From the NCBI GenBank assembly GCA_035293765.1, contig DATGMF010000004.1, positions 1-23,630 on the forward strand: 23,630 bases of DNA, given 5' to 3'. Below the pieces are notes generated by a model. It was not told where the DNA came from. It was given only the letters and a program-made list of their open reading frames with translations, and ran no database searches. Within the stretch, counting starts at the first letter, position 1. Each line of letters begins with the position of its first letter. The DNA comes from DASRHT01 sp035293765. Lineage in GTDB: Bacteria > Chloroflexota > Ktedonobacteria > Ktedonobacterales > Ktedonobacteraceae. Made by a program: the position numbers and the translations under genes. Below are positions 1-8,954 of this stretch, in pieces.

Positions 1-1740
1 GCGGCTGAGCCAGCCGTGTTGCAGGGCCAGCTTGCAGCACTGATCGACCGTCTGGCGGAAGACCGTTTCCTGCTCATAGAGGTCGCGGCCCATGCCGACA
101 TACTGCTCGCCCACGCCGGCGAACATCCAGGCCATTGGGCGGTCCATGTCTTTTAGTGCGTGGCTGGTGAGAGAAGGTGAAGCGGAAGCATGCAGAGCGC
201 GTTGCGCATCCTTCGTGCTGCTACACACGACCATGCGACGGTGGGCAAAAGCTCTGCGCCCGACTTGCAGGGTGTAAGCAACGTCGGCGAGGTTCAGGTC
301 AGGATGTTCCTGTAAATGCGTCCTTAAATTCTCCGTTGCCGCATCCAGTGCCGCCTCCGATTTGGCCGAGAGCAATAAGAGATGGCGCGAACGGCGCGAG
401 GGCGCAGAAGCGATAGCCGGCGCCTCATCGACGATCACATGTGCATTGGTCCCTCCGAGTCCGAAGGCGCTTACGCCAGCTCGCCGCGGTTTGCCGTTAC
501 TCTTCCACTCGCTAAGCTGCGTATTGACATAAAAAGGACTATTTTCCAGATCAACTTGCGTATTGGGGGCACGAAAATTCAGGCTAGGCGGAATAAGTTT
601 ATGCTTGAGAGACAAAGACGTTTTAATCAGGCCGGTCACACCCGCGGCACGGTCCAGATGTCCAACGTTGGTTTTGACGGAGCCTAGCGCGCAGAATTGC
701 TTTCTATCGGTGCTCTTACGAAATGATTTGATCAGCGCCGCAAGCTCTATCGCGTCACCCAGAGGCGTCCCCGTGCCGTGAGCTTCAATGTAATCGATAC
801 TATCGGCTTCAATGTCGGCGTTGGCGAGCGCTTCCAGGATCACCCCGGACTGTCCCCGCACACCGGGAGCAGTAAAGCCAGCTTTGATCGAGCCATCATT
901 ATTGATCGCCGATCCTTTGATCACCGCGTAGATATGGTCTCCATCATCAAGAGCATCTTCCAGCCGCTTCAGGACCACGATGCCAACGCCGTTGCCTAGA
1001 GGGGCGCCGTTTGCTTCAGCGTCAAAGGCGCGACAGCGCGCATCGGGAGAAGCGATTCCCCCCTCCTGGTAGTAGTAACCGGCTCTCTGGGGAACGGAGA
1101 GCGCCACGCCGCCCGCGAGCGCCATATCGCACTCGCCATTGAGCAGGCTGGAACAGGCGATGCTGACCGCCACCAGCGAAGTCGAGCAATAGGTTTGTAC
1201 CGAGTAACAAGGACCGGTTAAGTTCAGCAGGTAGGCGACGCGCGTTGTCAGCGAGTCTTTGTCATTCCCTAAGGCGGCTTGAATCGTGCCTACCGTCTCT
1301 ACAACCTCGCTATTGGGGTAGATGTTGTTCAACAGGTAAGTACTGATCGCGGAGCCAGCATATAAGCCGATGGATTTCTGGTACGCTTCTGGATCATAGC
1401 CGGCATCTTCAAGAGCCTGCCAGGCCGTTTCTATAAACAAACGATGCTGAGGGTCCATGATTTGTGCTTCCTTTGGCGTCAGACCAAAGAAAACCGCATC
1501 AAACAGATCGATATCGTCGATAATCGCGCCTGCCTTGACATAATTGGGATCATTCAGCAGGGCGGGATCGATTCCGGCGTTAAGCAATTCTTCATCGGAA
1601 AACCTGGTAATAGATTCCACACCGGCGCAAAGATTTTGCCAGAACTGATCGACATTATGGGCGCCGGGGAAGCGCCCGGCGAGCCCAATGATGGCAATAT
1701 CTGTGCCCTCAGCATCGTTGAACGTGTTTGCATCAATCAT
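1..1740 (-). CDS. Type I polyketide synthase, partial (KS plus start of AT)
   Basis: This is the N-terminal 580 residues of a modular PKS; the reading frame stays open to the window edge, so the protein continues beyond base 1. A ketosynthase spans residues about 13-435 (IAIIGLAGRFPG start). The nucleophile is Cys185 in QTYCSTSLVA, with His322 in EAHGTGTPLGD and His362 in KTNVGHL completing the triad. The usual DTACSSS context is replaced by QTYCSTS. A linker follows, then an acyltransferase opens at about 532 (WMFAGVGEQYVGMG) and is cut before its GxSxG serine, so the extender cannot be predicted. The start ATG lies 25 bases after the stop of the preceding PKS, with GGAG and GAGA stretches upstream, so the two are almost certainly co-transcribed. 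Short acidic N-terminus with no ACP or long docking coiled coil. Expected role: chain extension directly after the upstream PKS. Confidence 0.95.
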   Translation of the reverse strand, partial: MIDANTFNDAEGTDIAIIGLAGRFPGAHNVDQFWQNLCAGVESITRFSDEELLNAGIDPALLNDPNYVKAGAIIDDIDLFDAVFFGLTPKEAQIMDPQHRLFIETAWQALEDAGYDPEAYQKSIGLYAGSAISTYLLNNIYPNSEVVETVGTIQAALGNDKDSLTTRVAYLLNLTGPCYSVQTYCSTSLVAVSIACSSLLNGECDMALAGGVALSVPQRAGYYYQEGGIASPDARCRAFDAEANGAPLGNGVGIVVLKRLEDALDDGDHIYAVIKGSAINNDGSIKAGFTAPGVRGQSGVILEALANADIEADSIDYIEAHGTGTPLGDAIELAALIKSFRKSTDRKQFCALGSVKTNVGHLDRAAGVTGLIKTSLSLKHKLIPPSLNFRAPNTQVDLENSPFYVNTQLSEWKSNGKPRRAGVSAFGLGGTNAHVIVDEAPAIASAPSRRSRHLLLLSAKSEAALDAATENLRTHLQEHPDLNLADVAYTLQVGRRAFAHRRMVVCSSTKDAQRALHASASPSLTSHALKDMDRPMAWMFAGVGEQYVGMGRDLYEQETVFRQTVDQCCKLALQHGWLSR

Positions 1741-1765
1741 GATTGGTTATCTCTTCTCCATCAAC

Positions 1766-4700
1766 TTATATGCTACGCCTCTGTTTTTTCAGTCTCTCTC
1801 TACGCAACTTCCCTCGCGTGCTATCGCTTTCCTGAACCGTCTGCTCGTTTTGTGAAGGATACATCAGGGCAAGCAACGTGCTGACCGTAGGTCCCTCGAA
1901 GAGGCTGGCGGCTGAAAGTTCTATCTCGAAAGTCTTTTTGATCTGGGAGATCAAGAGCATGCCGATTAACGAATTGCCTCCTAGCTCGAAGAAGTGGTCA
2001 TGCATGCCGATATGCTCGATTCCCAGCGCCTCTTGCCAGATGGCCGCCATTTTCCGCTCGTTGTCATTGCGCGGCGCCACATACGGCGTGCGCAACTGGG
2101 GGCGCGCGGCTAAAGGTTTAGCCTCGCCTTGCACCTCCTCATCGCTCAGGAACGTCAGGGATGCCAGCGCGTTGGCGTGCTCAAACGCCGTCTGCAAACC
2201 CTGCGGTAGAACCATGAATTGGGGCGCGGGTGCGAAGAGCATGCGCTGCCATGCCTCTTCGCCTTCGGCAAAGGTTATGCCGTACTGTTGCCTGAGTTCT
2301 TTGATGCGCGTATAGACTTGCGGCATGGCGGCGAATGCCTTTTGTTGCCAGACATCCCACTGCCACGGCCCCCAGTTGACGGCTATTACCGGATAGGGGA
2401 CGCGGGCAGCTTTATAATGCGCGAATGCGTCCAGGAAGGCGTTGGCAGCGCAATAATCAACTTCGCCGAAGCCACCGGTAACGGCATTGCTGGAAGAGTA
2501 AAGGACGATAAAGTCTAAGGGATCTTCGCGCAGTACTTCGTTCAGCACGAGCGTGCCTTGCAATTTAGGCGCGAACACTGCCTCCACTTGCGCGGTTGTT
2601 TTGAGCTGGATCAACCCCTGCCCCGGATTGCCTGCTGCATGGATCACGCCTCGCACCAGGCCAAACTCGTCATGAATGGCGTTGATAACCTGCTGCATTT
2701 CTGCTAGATTGGCTACGTCTGCACAGGCCGGCAAAACTTCAGCTCCTAAACACTCTAAGTTCTGTATATGGCGAATTTTCTGGCTGGTACTATCTTGTTC
2801 GTCATGCGCTGCAAGCCAGGCTGCCCACTGCTCGCGCTCCGGCAGCGGTGTGCGTCCGACGAGGACCAGGCGCGCTCGAACCGTTCGTGCCAGGTATTCC
2901 GCTAACGCGCCTCCCAGTCCTCCCATGCCACCTGTGATAATGTAAACGCCTTGTTCGCGTAAAGGTGCGCTATTGCTTGCGGGATCAAGGCGTACCGGCT
3001 CGAATGTTTGTGTCCAGCGATGTCCGTTGCGATAAGCTACCATCTCTTCTGCTGTATCGCAGCAAAATTCCTGCACAAGTTGCTGTGCCAGTTTTTTCTG
3101 CTGTTGAGGCGTCGCCGCTCGCGTGGGCAAATCAATATTGCGACAACGGATGTATGGATATTCCCTCGGGATGACCTTGCTGGGACCAAGTAGCGTTGCT
3201 TTTTCCGGCCAGTCCTGATCCGCGCCTATCACCTCATGCAGCCCACTGGAAAGCACCTCAAGCTGGATGGCTGTGGGGCCGGGATGGAGATTACCCAGTG
3301 CCTGAGCCAGACAGAGCAGACTATAAAAGCCTGGTTGTTGAGCTGTCTCCAGGTCGGCAGCCGTAAGGGCTGTGTGACGCCCGCCTGTCACGTTCCACAT
3401 ATGGATAATGTGTTCGGGTAGCCGATTAAGCGATGCGAGCTGCTTGAACAGGGCATCGTAATCGCTCAACGTTGCCGGGCGGATCGTATACGTATCATCA
3501 TCCACTTTGCGGAACGCCTCGCCCCTGTTCACAAACACAACATGCTGCCCATGAATGTATAAATCTTCGGCCACTCTGGCACCGATGCCGCAAGTATCCG
3601 CGAAGATCAGCCAGCAGACGCTTTGCGCCAGGCGAGCGGTTGTCTGTGCTACTGATAGCGGGGCAGAACGTTTCCAGACCGGTACGTGGAACCAATCAAC
3701 CATATCTGCAAGCTTCGCATCCCGGCGTTGGGTAGGCTGTACTGACGGCCTGGGTCGCTCTTTTTTGCTCCCAATCCAGTACGCTTGACGCTCAAAAGGA
3801 TAGGTGGGAAGAGACAGGAGCTGGCGCTGCTCATGGGTATGCATACCGCGCCAATCTATCGTCCCGCCCGCCGTCCAGAACTGGCCCACAGAACTTAACA
3901 GCAGCTCCCGGTCGGCGCATTTCTCATAGGCGTGGCGCAGCGAGCGCAGGAAAAGCTTGTGGGTGCTCTCCTTACTGGCAGGATGCTGTATCGCCAGACT
4001 GCTGATAAACTGCCCGGGGCCGACCTCCAGCAGAATATTGCTGGAGCTATGCCATAGCTCGTCGAGTCCATCTGCCAGGCGGATCGTTTCGCACATATGG
4101 CGTGCCCAGTAGCCTGGATCTAACACCTGTGCGGCGGTGATCCATGTGCCGGTGACATTGGAGATGAACGGTATTTGCGGTACATGCAGCTCAAAGTCGG
4201 AGACAAGCTCGGTCAGCGGTTGTACCAGTGGGCGCATCATCGCTGTATGGAAAGCGTGCGACGTCTGCAAACGCTGGCAGGCAATACCCTGCTCTAAAAG
4301 CGAGCGTTCCAGGCTTTGCACCGCCTCCGCCAGCCCTCCCACAACGCACATCCGCGGCCCATTGACCGCCGCTAGAGAGAGTTCAGGACCGAGTAGCGGT
4401 AGTGCCTGCTCTTCTGGGAGCGCCACAGCCATCATCGAGCCGGCGGGCAATGCCTGAATCAGACGCGCGCGCAAAGCTACCAGGTGCAAAACATCGTGCA
4501 GATCCAGCACTCCGGCGAGGCAGACCGCCACATATTCACCCAGGCTATAGCCGATCATCGCCTGCGGTCGTACTCCCCATGAGAGCCAGAGTTGAGCCAG
4601 GGCATATTCAACGGCGAAAAGGACCGGATGCGCAAATTGCGTCTGATAAAGCTCATTTCCCGTTGCAGACTCGCGCCCTGTATCCCGTTTGAGCATTTGC

Positions 4701-6913
4701 CTCAGATCAGGAGCCGATCCTGTTAGCGTTGCGAATTCGTTAATATGATACTCGTCTGTCTGTATCTGCTCACGATCTGGATAGAGCAGATCGCGGATAT
4801 CTCGTTGGAGTAGCGGTAGCAGGATTTCGGCGCACTCGTCAATCGCCTGGCGGAATACAGGCTCCGATTGATAGAGCTGCCATCCCATATTGGCGTAATG
4901 GTCTCCCAGTCCCGGGAACATAAACGTCACGGCTGGGCTGGATTGGTAAGCGCCGTTGAAGGTCCGTAGCGGATCGCGATTTTCCAGTGTGCGCAAGACG
5001 TCTGCTGCGTCTTTACCAACGATGGCGCGGCGATGTGTCAGCGCGCTGCGACTCGTCTGATAGGAGTACGCAATGTCCGCCAGATTGGTTGATGGATGCT
5101 CCTTGATATAGGTTGTGAGTTGCTGTGTCTGCATATCCAGGGCGCTCTCGGTCCTGGCCGAGACCACGAATAGCTGCCAGGGCGTGGCGGCAGCGGAGAA
5201 ATCCTGCTCAAGCACAGCCTCTTCTAAGATGACGTGGGCGTTGGTGCCAGACCAGCCAAACGAGCTAACGCCAGCGATACGCGGCCCTTGTGGCACTTGC
5301 CAGGGCATCGTTTCGCGAGGAATGAAAACCTGGTGATCTTGCTGCCTGATATGCGGATTGATCTCCTGCAAGTTCAAGTGGGCAGGAATCTCCTTATGCT
5401 GGAGCGCCAGAACTGTTTTAATCAGCCCGGCAATGCCTGCGGCTCCGGCCAGGTGCCCGATGTTTGTTTTCACTGACCCGACGACGAGCGGATTATTGGG
5501 AGAGCGATTTTCATAGAGCACGCTGGTCAGCGCACCTATTTCGATGGGATCGCCAAGCGATGTGCCGGAGCCGTGCGCCTCAACGTAGCTTACCTGCTCC
5601 GGTCTGACATTGGCGACGCTTAAAGCCTGACGGATCACCGCTTCCTGCGCCAGCTTATTGGGCGCGGTCAGACCATTGCTCTGACCATCCTGGTTGACGG
5701 CTGAGCCACGAATGATGGCAAGGACAGGGTTTTTATCCTGTAGCGCCTCCGAAAGCCGTTTGAGCACTACGATGCCGCAACCTTCGCCCAGGGCAAAGCC
5801 GTCGGCACCAGCGTCAAACGTTTTACAGCGCCCATCCGGCGATAGCATGCGCATCTTACAGGCGTTTACCATATTCTCGGGCAAAAGGATCACGTTAACG
5901 CCCCCGACCAGTGCCAGGTTGCACTCCCCATTGCGCAAACTCTGGCAGGCCAGGTGGACGCAGACAAGCGATGAAGAACAGGCGGTATCGACCGTCATCG
6001 TTGGCCCTTGCAGGTCGAGCAGGTAGGAAAGCCTGCCTGCCGCCACGCTAGAGGCGCTGCCCATGCTGAAGTACGGATCGTCAGCGTGCGCGATCTCTCC
6101 CTGTTGCATTTGCAGCAGAGCGTATTCGAGATTATTCATCATGCCGATGAAGACGCCGGTTTTGCTTCCTGCCAGGGTAGAAGCTGGCAGGCCAGCGTTT
6201 TCTAGCGCCTCCCAGGAGACTTCCGCCAGCAAACGCTGCTGTGGGTCCATGCGCACGGCTTCGCGGGGAGAGATCCCGAAAAACGCGGCGTCGAACTGTG
6301 TCAAATCTTTAAGGAAGCCGCCATGCCGGGTATACATTTTGCCAGGAGCGTCGGGGTCAGGATCGTAGTAGGCGTTGATATCCCAGCGATCCGCCGAAAC
6401 CTCAGAGATTGCGAGCCGGCCCTCTTTGAGCAGACGCCAGAAATCTGCGGGCGAATGGGCGTCGCCTGGGAAACGGCAGCCAATGCCAACGATAGCGATT
6501 GGCTCAGCCATGCTCTGGAAGCTATAAGAGTCGTCGAAAGAGAAAACGTCGCTTACGGTCTCTTCGCCTGCAAGATAATGGGCAAGCGTATCTATCGTCG
6601 AGTAGTCATAAAGCAGCGTCGGCGATAGATCGCGACCAAGCCAGGCTTCCATATCGCCCGATAGGCCGACCGCTTCGATAGAGCCTAAGCCATACTCAAA
6701 AAAGGGCTTGTGGATATCGATCTCGGATGGTCGCATCTCCAGGCGTTCAGCCAGATGCCGCATCAGCCACGCTCTGATTTCTTCCGTTCCCGGCCTCGGC
6801 GTGCGAGAAGGCGTCGCTATGCTGCCGGACTCTGGATAGAGCCTGTCGGTCAGAGACGAAACAGGCTCAAGCTCAAGCTCAAGCGGTGGTAAAGTTTGTG
6901 TAATCTTACTCAT
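1766..6913 (-). CDS. Type I polyketide synthase, ACP-KS-AT-KR-ACP
   Basis: Complete 1715-residue PKS. Domain order: ACP at about 44-116 (phosphopantetheine Ser78 in GLGSIEAV); KS at about 137-565 (Cys312 in DTACSSSL, His447 in EAHGSGT, His487 in KTNIGHL); AT at about 663-985 (nucleophile Ser790 in GYSLGEY, and HAFH at 886-889, the motif usually seen with malonyl-CoA); KR at about 1080-1540 (NADPH loop TGGMGGLGG at 1327-1335, catalytic Ser1474 and Tyr1487 in VDYCAANAFLD); ACP at about 1615-1688 (Ser1648 in ELGGNSLIGM). No DH, ER or methyltransferase is seen, so one beta-hydroxy unit is expected. The KR lacks the LDD motif of B-type reductases. The N-terminal ACP is the likely acceptor for the acyl-adenylate made by the ligase encoded just upstream; the two genes overlap by 8 bases (ATGAGTAA). 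The C-terminus is a strongly basic tail (KLRRERLKKQRR), possibly for docking. The AT has an extra stretch at about 712-757 before the FAVEYALAQLW helix. Confidence 0.97.
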   Translation of the reverse strand: MSKITQTLPPLELELEPVSSLTDRLYPESGSIATPSRTPRPGTEEIRAWLMRHLAERLEMRPSEIDIHKPFFEYGLGSIEAVGLSGDMEAWLGRDLSPTLLYDYSTIDTLAHYLAGEETVSDVFSFDDSYSFQSMAEPIAIVGIGCRFPGDAHSPADFWRLLKEGRLAISEVSADRWDINAYYDPDPDAPGKMYTRHGGFLKDLTQFDAAFFGISPREAVRMDPQQRLLAEVSWEALENAGLPASTLAGSKTGVFIGMMNNLEYALLQMQQGEIAHADDPYFSMGSASSVAAGRLSYLLDLQGPTMTVDTACSSSLVCVHLACQSLRNGECNLALVGGVNVILLPENMVNACKMRMLSPDGRCKTFDAGADGFALGEGCGIVVLKRLSEALQDKNPVLAIIRGSAVNQDGQSNGLTAPNKLAQEAVIRQALSVANVRPEQVSYVEAHGSGTSLGDPIEIGALTSVLYENRSPNNPLVVGSVKTNIGHLAGAAGIAGLIKTVLALQHKEIPAHLNLQEINPHIRQQDHQVFIPRETMPWQVPQGPRIAGVSSFGWSGTNAHVILEEAVLEQDFSAAATPWQLFVVSARTESALDMQTQQLTTYIKEHPSTNLADIAYSYQTSRSALTHRRAIVGKDAADVLRTLENRDPLRTFNGAYQSSPAVTFMFPGLGDHYANMGWQLYQSEPVFRQAIDECAEILLPLLQRDIRDLLYPDREQIQTDEYHINEFATLTGSAPDLRQMLKRDTGRESATGNELYQTQFAHPVLFAVEYALAQLWLSWGVRPQAMIGYSLGEYVAVCLAGVLDLHDVLHLVALRARLIQALPAGSMMAVALPEEQALPLLGPELSLAAVNGPRMCVVGGLAEAVQSLERSLLEQGIACQRLQTSHAFHTAMMRPLVQPLTELVSDFELHVPQIPFISNVTGTWITAAQVLDPGYWARHMCETIRLADGLDELWHSSSNILLEVGPGQFISSLAIQHPASKESTHKLFLRSLRHAYEKCADRELLLSSVGQFWTAGGTIDWRGMHTHEQRQLLSLPTYPFERQAYWIGSKKERPRPSVQPTQRRDAKLADMVDWFHVPVWKRSAPLSVAQTTARLAQSVCWLIFADTCGIGARVAEDLYIHGQHVVFVNRGEAFRKVDDDTYTIRPATLSDYDALFKQLASLNRLPEHIIHMWNVTGGRHTALTAADLETAQQPGFYSLLCLAQALGNLHPGPTAIQLEVLSSGLHEVIGADQDWPEKATLLGPSKVIPREYPYIRCRNIDLPTRAATPQQQKKLAQQLVQEFCCDTAEEMVAYRNGHRWTQTFEPVRLDPASNSAPLREQGVYIITGGMGGLGGALAEYLARTVRARLVLVGRTPLPEREQWAAWLAAHDEQDSTSQKIRHIQNLECLGAEVLPACADVANLAEMQQVINAIHDEFGLVRGVIHAAGNPGQGLIQLKTTAQVEAVFAPKLQGTLVLNEVLREDPLDFIVLYSSSNAVTGGFGEVDYCAANAFLDAFAHYKAARVPYPVIAVNWGPWQWDVWQQKAFAAMPQVYTRIKELRQQYGITFAEGEEAWQRMLFAPAPQFMVLPQGLQTAFEHANALASLTFLSDEEVQGEAKPLAARPQLRTPYVAPRNDNERKMAAIWQEALGIEHIGMHDHFFELGGNSLIGMLLISQIKKTFEIELSAASLFEGPTVSTLLALMYPSQNEQTVQESDSTRGKLRRERLKKQRRSI

Positions 6914-8687
6914 CCCATACTCCCAGGCTTGCTGCTAAAAATGCCGCCCGACAGGCGTAACGCTGGATTTTGCCGCTGGACGTTTTAGGCACTATTCCAG
7001 GGTTTACCAGCACCACCTGGTAAACCGGTAAATCGTGGAACGTGGAGATCGCCTGACGAATGGCGCTTTTCACCTCCTGGGGCGCTACGAGCTTACGCGC
7101 AGACGATTCGCGCGTTGAGTTGTCAGCATTGTTGCGCTCTGGCTCGTAGCGAGGATCGATCTCTGCAACGATGACCAGCCGCTCTTCATTATCAACATCG
7201 ACGGTGAAAGCCGCACAACAGCCCGTTCTGATGGCAGGGTGGCTCTCCTCAACAGTGTATTCGATATCCTGAGGATAGTAGTTATAGCCATGAAGGATAA
7301 TCACGTCTTTAAGACGACCCGTGACGAACAGCTCTCCATTATAGAAGAAGCCCAGATCGCCGGTGCGCAGAAACGGACCTTCGCCAGTATCTTGCAAGTA
7401 CGCGTCGAAAGCTCGCTTTGTCTCTGTCGGACTGTTCCAGTATCCCCGCGCTACGCTGCCTCCTGTCACCCAGACCTCGCCAATCTCGTCCTCTTGACAT
7501 CTGGTCATATGCTCAGGATGAGCGATGACCACCGACAGGCCCGGGCCGACCCAACCGCAGCCTACCAGGGTAGAAGATTTATCGTCTGCACATGGCGTTG
7601 GAACGACGCGATGCTGCTCCAGCGCCGCTTTCTGGAATGGCTGGTGTAATGGTAATTTTGCATGATTGTGGCCGGTAATCATCAGCGTGGTTTCGGCCAT
7701 GCCGTAGCAGGGATAGAAACACTCGGGTCTGAAGCCGCAGTCAGCGAACGTTGCGGTAAAGCGTTTCATCGTTTCGGAGCGTATCGGTTCGGCACCCGAA
7801 AATGCGATGCGCCAGCTACTCAGGTCCAGGGTGGCGCGCTGCTCAGGCGTGATTTTGCGCAGGCAGAGATCATAAGCGAAATTCGGCCCCCCGCCAATCG
7901 TTCCATGTTTGCGCGTAACAGCTTGCAGCCAGCGCAAGGGACGTTGCAGGAAGACTACCGGTGACATTAACGTAGCTGAACAACCGGCGTACAGTGGCTC
8001 CAGCAAGCAGCCGATAAGGCCCATATCGTGATAGGGAGGTAGCCAGGTGACGAAATGGTCTTGTGAAGAAACTTCGCCCATATGCTGCATCAAACGGAGA
8101 TTGCTCAGCAGATTATTATGGGTGAGCATGACGCCTTTAGGCATTGACGTAGAGCCAGAGGTATATTGTAAAAATGCCAGCGTTTCGCCGCTGAGTTCTG
8201 GCTGTCTCCATTCGTCGGCCCGAGTACCTAATGTGTCGGTATTGATCCATTGCAGTTTTTGCAGTCCTGGAACCTGGTCAAAGCCGCGCTGGATGGCTGC
8301 CAGCGCGGCAGTACATGTCAGCACCATTTGCGATTGTGCATTTTCTAAAATGGTAATGATGCGCGGAATGAGGCGGGCAGTCGTGGGAGGATATGCCGGG
8401 ATGGCTGTAACTCCTGCATAGAGACAGCCGACGAATGCTGCAATATATTCTAGCCCGGGCGGATAAAGCAGGAGCGCTCGCTGGCCTTCTGCCCCAATAT
8501 GTTGGAGGTGGGCCGCAACCATCCGGGCCTGCTGATCTAGTTGTGCATATGTCAGGCTAGCTTCTTCTTGATCGCCATGTAAAAGAAATGTATACACTTG
8601 CTGGTGGGGAGTTTGCTGGACCCGCCAGCGTAATAAGTCTACAAGCGTAGTCGCCTCAACAAGCTGGACCGATTGATTGTTTCCCAT
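6906..8687 (-). CDS. Fatty acyl-AMP ligase (FAAL), starter-unit activating enzyme
   Basis: 593-residue ANL-superfamily adenylating enzyme. Visible motifs: P-loop YTSGSTSMPKGV at 175-186, WLPPYHDMGLIG at 215-226, YGMAETT at 328-334, RTGDLGF at 441-447, GRLKDVIILHGYNYYPQDIE at 457-476, and the C-terminal catalytic lysine K573 in SSGKIQR. WLPPYHDMGLIG together with GYNYYPQDIE is typical of fatty acyl-AMP ligases rather than acyl-CoA synthetases or NRPS A domains. FAALs adenylate a fatty acid and pass it to an ACP without a CoA intermediate. The partner here is probably the ACP at the N-terminus of the overlapping downstream PKS (ATGAGTAA overlap, translational coupling). The start is supported by GGAG about nine bases upstream. 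No carrier domain is fused. Chain length of the fatty acid cannot be read from sequence. Confidence 0.95.
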   Translation of the reverse strand: MGNNQSVQLVEATTLVDLLRWRVQQTPHQQVYTFLLHGDQEEASLTYAQLDQQARMVAAHLQHIGAEGQRALLLYPPGLEYIAAFVGCLYAGVTAIPAYPPTTARLIPRIITILENAQSQMVLTCTAALAAIQRGFDQVPGLQKLQWINTDTLGTRADEWRQPELSGETLAFLQYTSGSTSMPKGVMLTHNNLLSNLRLMQHMGEVSSQDHFVTWLPPYHDMGLIGCLLEPLYAGCSATLMSPVVFLQRPLRWLQAVTRKHGTIGGGPNFAYDLCLRKITPEQRATLDLSSWRIAFSGAEPIRSETMKRFTATFADCGFRPECFYPCYGMAETTLMITGHNHAKLPLHQPFQKAALEQHRVVPTPCADDKSSTLVGCGWVGPGLSVVIAHPEHMTRCQEDEIGEVWVTGGSVARGYWNSPTETKRAFDAYLQDTGEGPFLRTGDLGFFYNGELFVTGRLKDVIILHGYNYYPQDIEYTVEESHPAIRTGCCAAFTVDVDNEERLVIVAEIDPRYEPERNNADNSTRESSARKLVAPQEVKSAIRQAISTFHDLPVYQVVLVNPGIVPKTSSGKIQRYACRAAFLAASLGVWDE

Positions 8688-8954
8688 TATTCTGAACTCC
8701 GATCAACTATGTTATCGCCAGAGAGCACTTGACACAGTGTTATGCGTGAAAATTTCATTTTCCTGGACAAGCATACGGAATCCCGCTGTGCTTTGTCATC
8801 CGTCAGTATTCGTATTTTTTTTGCCCCTGCGCGCGCATTTCTTTTGCTCCCCTTCAATCACCAGAAGCGCAATGGTGTGTTAGCAACAACGACCCACCGC
8901 CACGCGTGCTAACGCGACGTATGTATGGAAATGTTATGGCTTGTGATTTTGTCG
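8688..8954 (-). promoter_or_regulatory. Gap between ABC permease and FAAL gene; likely internal promoter or control region
   Basis: This 267-base gap is by far the largest in the otherwise tight export-to-PKS run, so it is the best place for a separate promoter driving FAAL-PKS-PKS. It holds an inverted repeat, GTGTTAGCA at 8877-8885 against TGCTAACGC at 8907-8915 (nine pairs, one G-U), separated by 21 bases. It also has a small AT-rich palindrome, GAAAAT-TTC-ATTTTC, at 8748-8762. No convincing -35/-10 pair and no stem followed by a T-run (intrinsic terminator) was found on the minus strand. No plausible gene is seen here; the function is inferred from position only. Confidence 0.4.
8877..8915. 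repeat. Inverted repeat GTGTTAGCA / TGCTAACGC
   Basis: The arms at 8877-8885 and 8907-8915 pair over nine positions with one wobble. The 21-base spacing is long for a stem-loop terminator, and no T-run follows in either direction. The centre-to-centre distance suits an operator bound by a dimer or a loosely closed hairpin. It lies just downstream of the ABC permease stop and about 190 bases upstream of the FAAL start. Confidence 0.4.

Noticed and set aside
1656..1686. GC-rich GGCGCC/GGGCGC palindromes at the start of the second PKS
   Set aside because: They encode the conserved LAGRFPGAH motif of the KS; codon-driven GC palindromes, not a separate element.
1444..1884. 146-codon open frame on the plus strand
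   Set aside because: It is antisense to the KS start of the second PKS and the end of the first PKS; both real proteins are motif-supported over this span.
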